From the NCBI GenBank assembly GCA_964638895.1, contig CAZWYY010000020.1, positions 1-55,248 of the forward strand: a stretch of DNA of 55,248 nucleotides, read 5' to 3'. This DNA is from JAFGGG01 sp964638895 (GTDB taxonomy: Bacteria; Spirochaetota; Spirochaetia; SZUA-6; RPPD01). The first letter of the stretch is position 1, and every line of letters starts with the position of its first letter. Below, piece after piece: positions 53,758 to 55,248 of the stretch. A program made the position numbers and the translations under genes. A model generated the notes under the pieces. It ran no database searches. It had not been told where the DNA came from and saw nothing but the letters and a program-made list of their open reading frames with translations.

Positions 53758-55248
53758 ATGAAACACACCCGTACGGTTTTTATAGCGATTCTCCTGCTGC
53801 TTTCGGCTCCCGCTCTTCTGCTTGCGGACGGCTTTATTGTTGTTCCGGATTCACCACTGCCCGTAAGCACGGCCATGGGACATTTTCCGCTGGAGGTTCG
53901 CTTCCACAAGGTGGATGTGACCATTACGGACCGCGCCGCGGTGACCAGGGTAGACCAGGAGTTTTATAATCCCTCCGAGTATGTGCTTGAGGGTGAGTAC
54001 ATCTTCCCCATACCCAAGGGCGCGGTGATCAACAAATTCAGCATGTATATCAATGGACGGGAAACAAATGCCGAGCTGCTGGACGCGGCCAAGGCCAGAC
54101 AGATCTATGAAGAGATTGTACGTAAACGGCTTGATCCGGCATTGCTTGAATACAGGGAGCAGTCCTTGTTCAAGGTCCGCGTATTTCCGATCGAGCCCTA
54201 TTCAACCAAGCGCGTTGTGCTCTCTTATACTGAAATTCTGACACAGGATAACGGCACGGTGGGTTACCTCTACCCGCTGAATACCGAGAAATTTTCCGCC
54301 AAGGAGCTGAAGCTTGTTTCCATTAACGTTGCTATAAATACAAGCCGGCCCTTAAAAAGCGTGTATTCCACCAGCCATGACGTTGATGTGGTGCGCAAAA
54401 GCGGAACCCACGCCCTGGTCAGCTACGAACAGCAGAACACCAAACCCGACACTGACTTTAGGTTATATTATACATTGAGTGATGAGGACATAGGGGTTTC
54501 CCTGCTGCCCTACCGGGAGGCGGACAGCGACGGGTATTTTTTTCTGGATATCTGTCCTGCCTACGACCTTAAAACACTGGCCGCCAAGGACATCACCTTT
54601 GTGCTTGACGTATCGGGCAGCATGAAAGGGGAAAAACTGACCCAGGCCAAGAAGGCGCTTACCTACTGTTTGAGCAGGCTTAATCCGGTTGACCGTTTTG
54701 AGCTTATACGGTTTTCCACGGAGGCCTATGCCCTGTTCGGTGGCCTGCGGCAGGCCGACCGCGGCAACCTGGACAAGGCCTATGAGTTTGTCGAGGGGCT
54801 GCAGGCCGTGGGCGGAACGCATATGGAAGAGGCCCTGAAACTCGCCCTGGCCGACGGGAAGAAATCGGCAGGAGATCGATCCCGCCCGCACATGATCATC
54901 TTTATCACCGACGGCAGGCCCACCATCGGCGAAACTGATGAAGTCAAGCTTCTGGACAAGATAAAACAGGCCGACCCCGGGTCTACCCGAATCTTCACCT
55001 TCGGTGTGGGCTATGAGATCAACACCCATCTGCTTGATAAGATCACGGATCTTACCAGGGCCTACCGGACCTATATCTCGCCCAAAGAGGACATCACCAC
55101 GGAAATCGCCCGATTCTACGACAAGGTGGGCTCGCCCGTGCTGACAGACCTTGAAATCAATTTTCCCGACCGGCTGGGAGTTGCCTACAGTTATCCCAAA
55201 CTGAACGAGCTGCCCGACCTGTTCAAGGGTTCCTCACTGACCCTCCTG
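53758..55248 (+). CDS. VIT and vWA domain protein (truncated by window end)
   Basis: 497 codons are visible from ATG 53758, preceded by AGGAGGCG; the frame is open at the right edge. Residues 1-23 form a signal peptide. Residues of about 30-160 are a vault/inter-alpha-trypsin (VIT) domain (VDVTITDRAAVTRVDQEFYNPSEYVLEGEYIFPIP; ARQIYEEIVRKRLDPALLEY). The vWA domain begins at about 278 with DITFVLDVSGSMKGEKL (MIDAS 284-288), then GGTHMEEALKLAL and IFITDGRPT. The architecture is that of inter-alpha-trypsin-inhibitor heavy-chain-like bacterial proteins, some of which are attached to the surface. The C-terminal sorting signal, if any, lies outside the window. Confidence 0.93.
   Translation, partial: MKHTRTVFIAILLLLSAPALLLADGFIVVPDSPLPVSTAMGHFPLEVRFHKVDVTITDRAAVTRVDQEFYNPSEYVLEGEYIFPIPKGAVINKFSMYINGRETNAELLDAAKARQIYEEIVRKRLDPALLEYREQSLFKVRVFPIEPYSTKRVVLSYTEILTQDNGTVGYLYPLNTEKFSAKELKLVSINVAINTSRPLKSVYSTSHDVDVVRKSGTHALVSYEQQNTKPDTDFRLYYTLSDEDIGVSLLPYREADSDGYFFLDICPAYDLKTLAAKDITFVLDVSGSMKGEKLTQAKKALTYCLSRLNPVDRFELIRFSTEAYALFGGLRQADRGNLDKAYEFVEGLQAVGGTHMEEALKLALADGKKSAGDRSRPHMIIFITDGRPTIGETDEVKLLDKIKQADPGSTRIFTFGVGYEINTHLLDKITDLTRAYRTYISPKEDITTEIARFYDKVGSPVLTDLEINFPDRLGVAYSYPKLNELPDLFKGSSLTLL

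Overview
The window looks like a spirochaete chromosome, probably a Treponema or Spirochaeta relative. This is inferred from gene content and protein style, not from an rRNA. The pointers are lipoproteins with loose lipoboxes, a formylglycine-generating-enzyme-like lipoprotein of the treponemal type, ankyrin lipoproteins, a FecR/PEGA lipoprotein, HD-GYP and ECF-sigma signalling, and a MoxR/DUF58 cluster. No tRNA, rRNA, CRISPR array or transposase was recognised.

Layout. 0-3.3 kb: the end of a C45-type acyltransferase/hydrolase, then a TetR / isoprenylcysteine-methyltransferase-like / broken NAD-epimerase set. 3.3-12.1 kb: a long leftward operon for peptide import (solute-binding lipoprotein, YejB- and YejE-type permeases, two ATPases) followed by an active/inactive pair of M16 peptidases; the YejE-type permease gene carries an in-frame amber codon. 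12.2-15.4 kb: a rightward cassette of acyltransferase, zinc-ribbon membrane protein and alpha/beta hydrolase, lying between the first solute-binding protein gene and a close paralogue (15.4-17.2 kb). 17.5-19.4 kb: an AT-rich TetR + GT1 glycosyltransferase pair. 19.6-25.2 kb: a purine-nucleotide operon purB-guaB-purA-guaA with every junction overlapping. 25.3-28.6 kb: ECF-like sigma factor, two related ankyrin lipoproteins and an ArsP-type permease. 28.6-33.0 kb: a ruined FGE-like lipoprotein gene with an intact strong promoter, a DUF3795 protein, an EIIA / PK_C-like / diadenylate-cyclase fusion, and a split PAS-GAF-HD-GYP protein. 33.1-39.1 kb: a decaying sugar permease copy, divergent LysR/dapA, a QueG-like Fe-S protein and an intact two-permease sugar transporter lacking binding protein and ATPase. 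39.2-44.1 kb: MoxR-DUF58-DUF4129-like membrane protein and an unusual HTH-ABC fusion whose catalytic motifs are degenerate. 44.4-47.4 kb: a DUF4143 ATPase and an amidohydrolase. 47.5-55.2 kb: envelope proteins (small exported protein, FecR/PEGA lipoprotein, small lipoprotein, membrane-anchored polysaccharide deacetylase, a vWA protein and a VIT-vWA protein cut by the window edge).

Two themes stand out. First, gene decay: five loci are broken (epimerase, YejE-type permease, FGE-like lipoprotein, PAS-GAF-HD-GYP, sugar permease), by single stops, a frameshift, a lost start and two clean internal deletions. The interrupting stops are TAG, TAA and TGA, so codon reassignment does not explain them. 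Second, signalling proteins with unusual domain combinations: a c-di-AMP cyclase domain joined to a PTS EIIA domain, and the HTH-ABC protein in the position where a MoxR/DUF58 operon often has a transglutaminase. These two are the best candidates for undescribed biology here. Coordinates and motifs were read directly; family names rest on recognised motifs without database searches.
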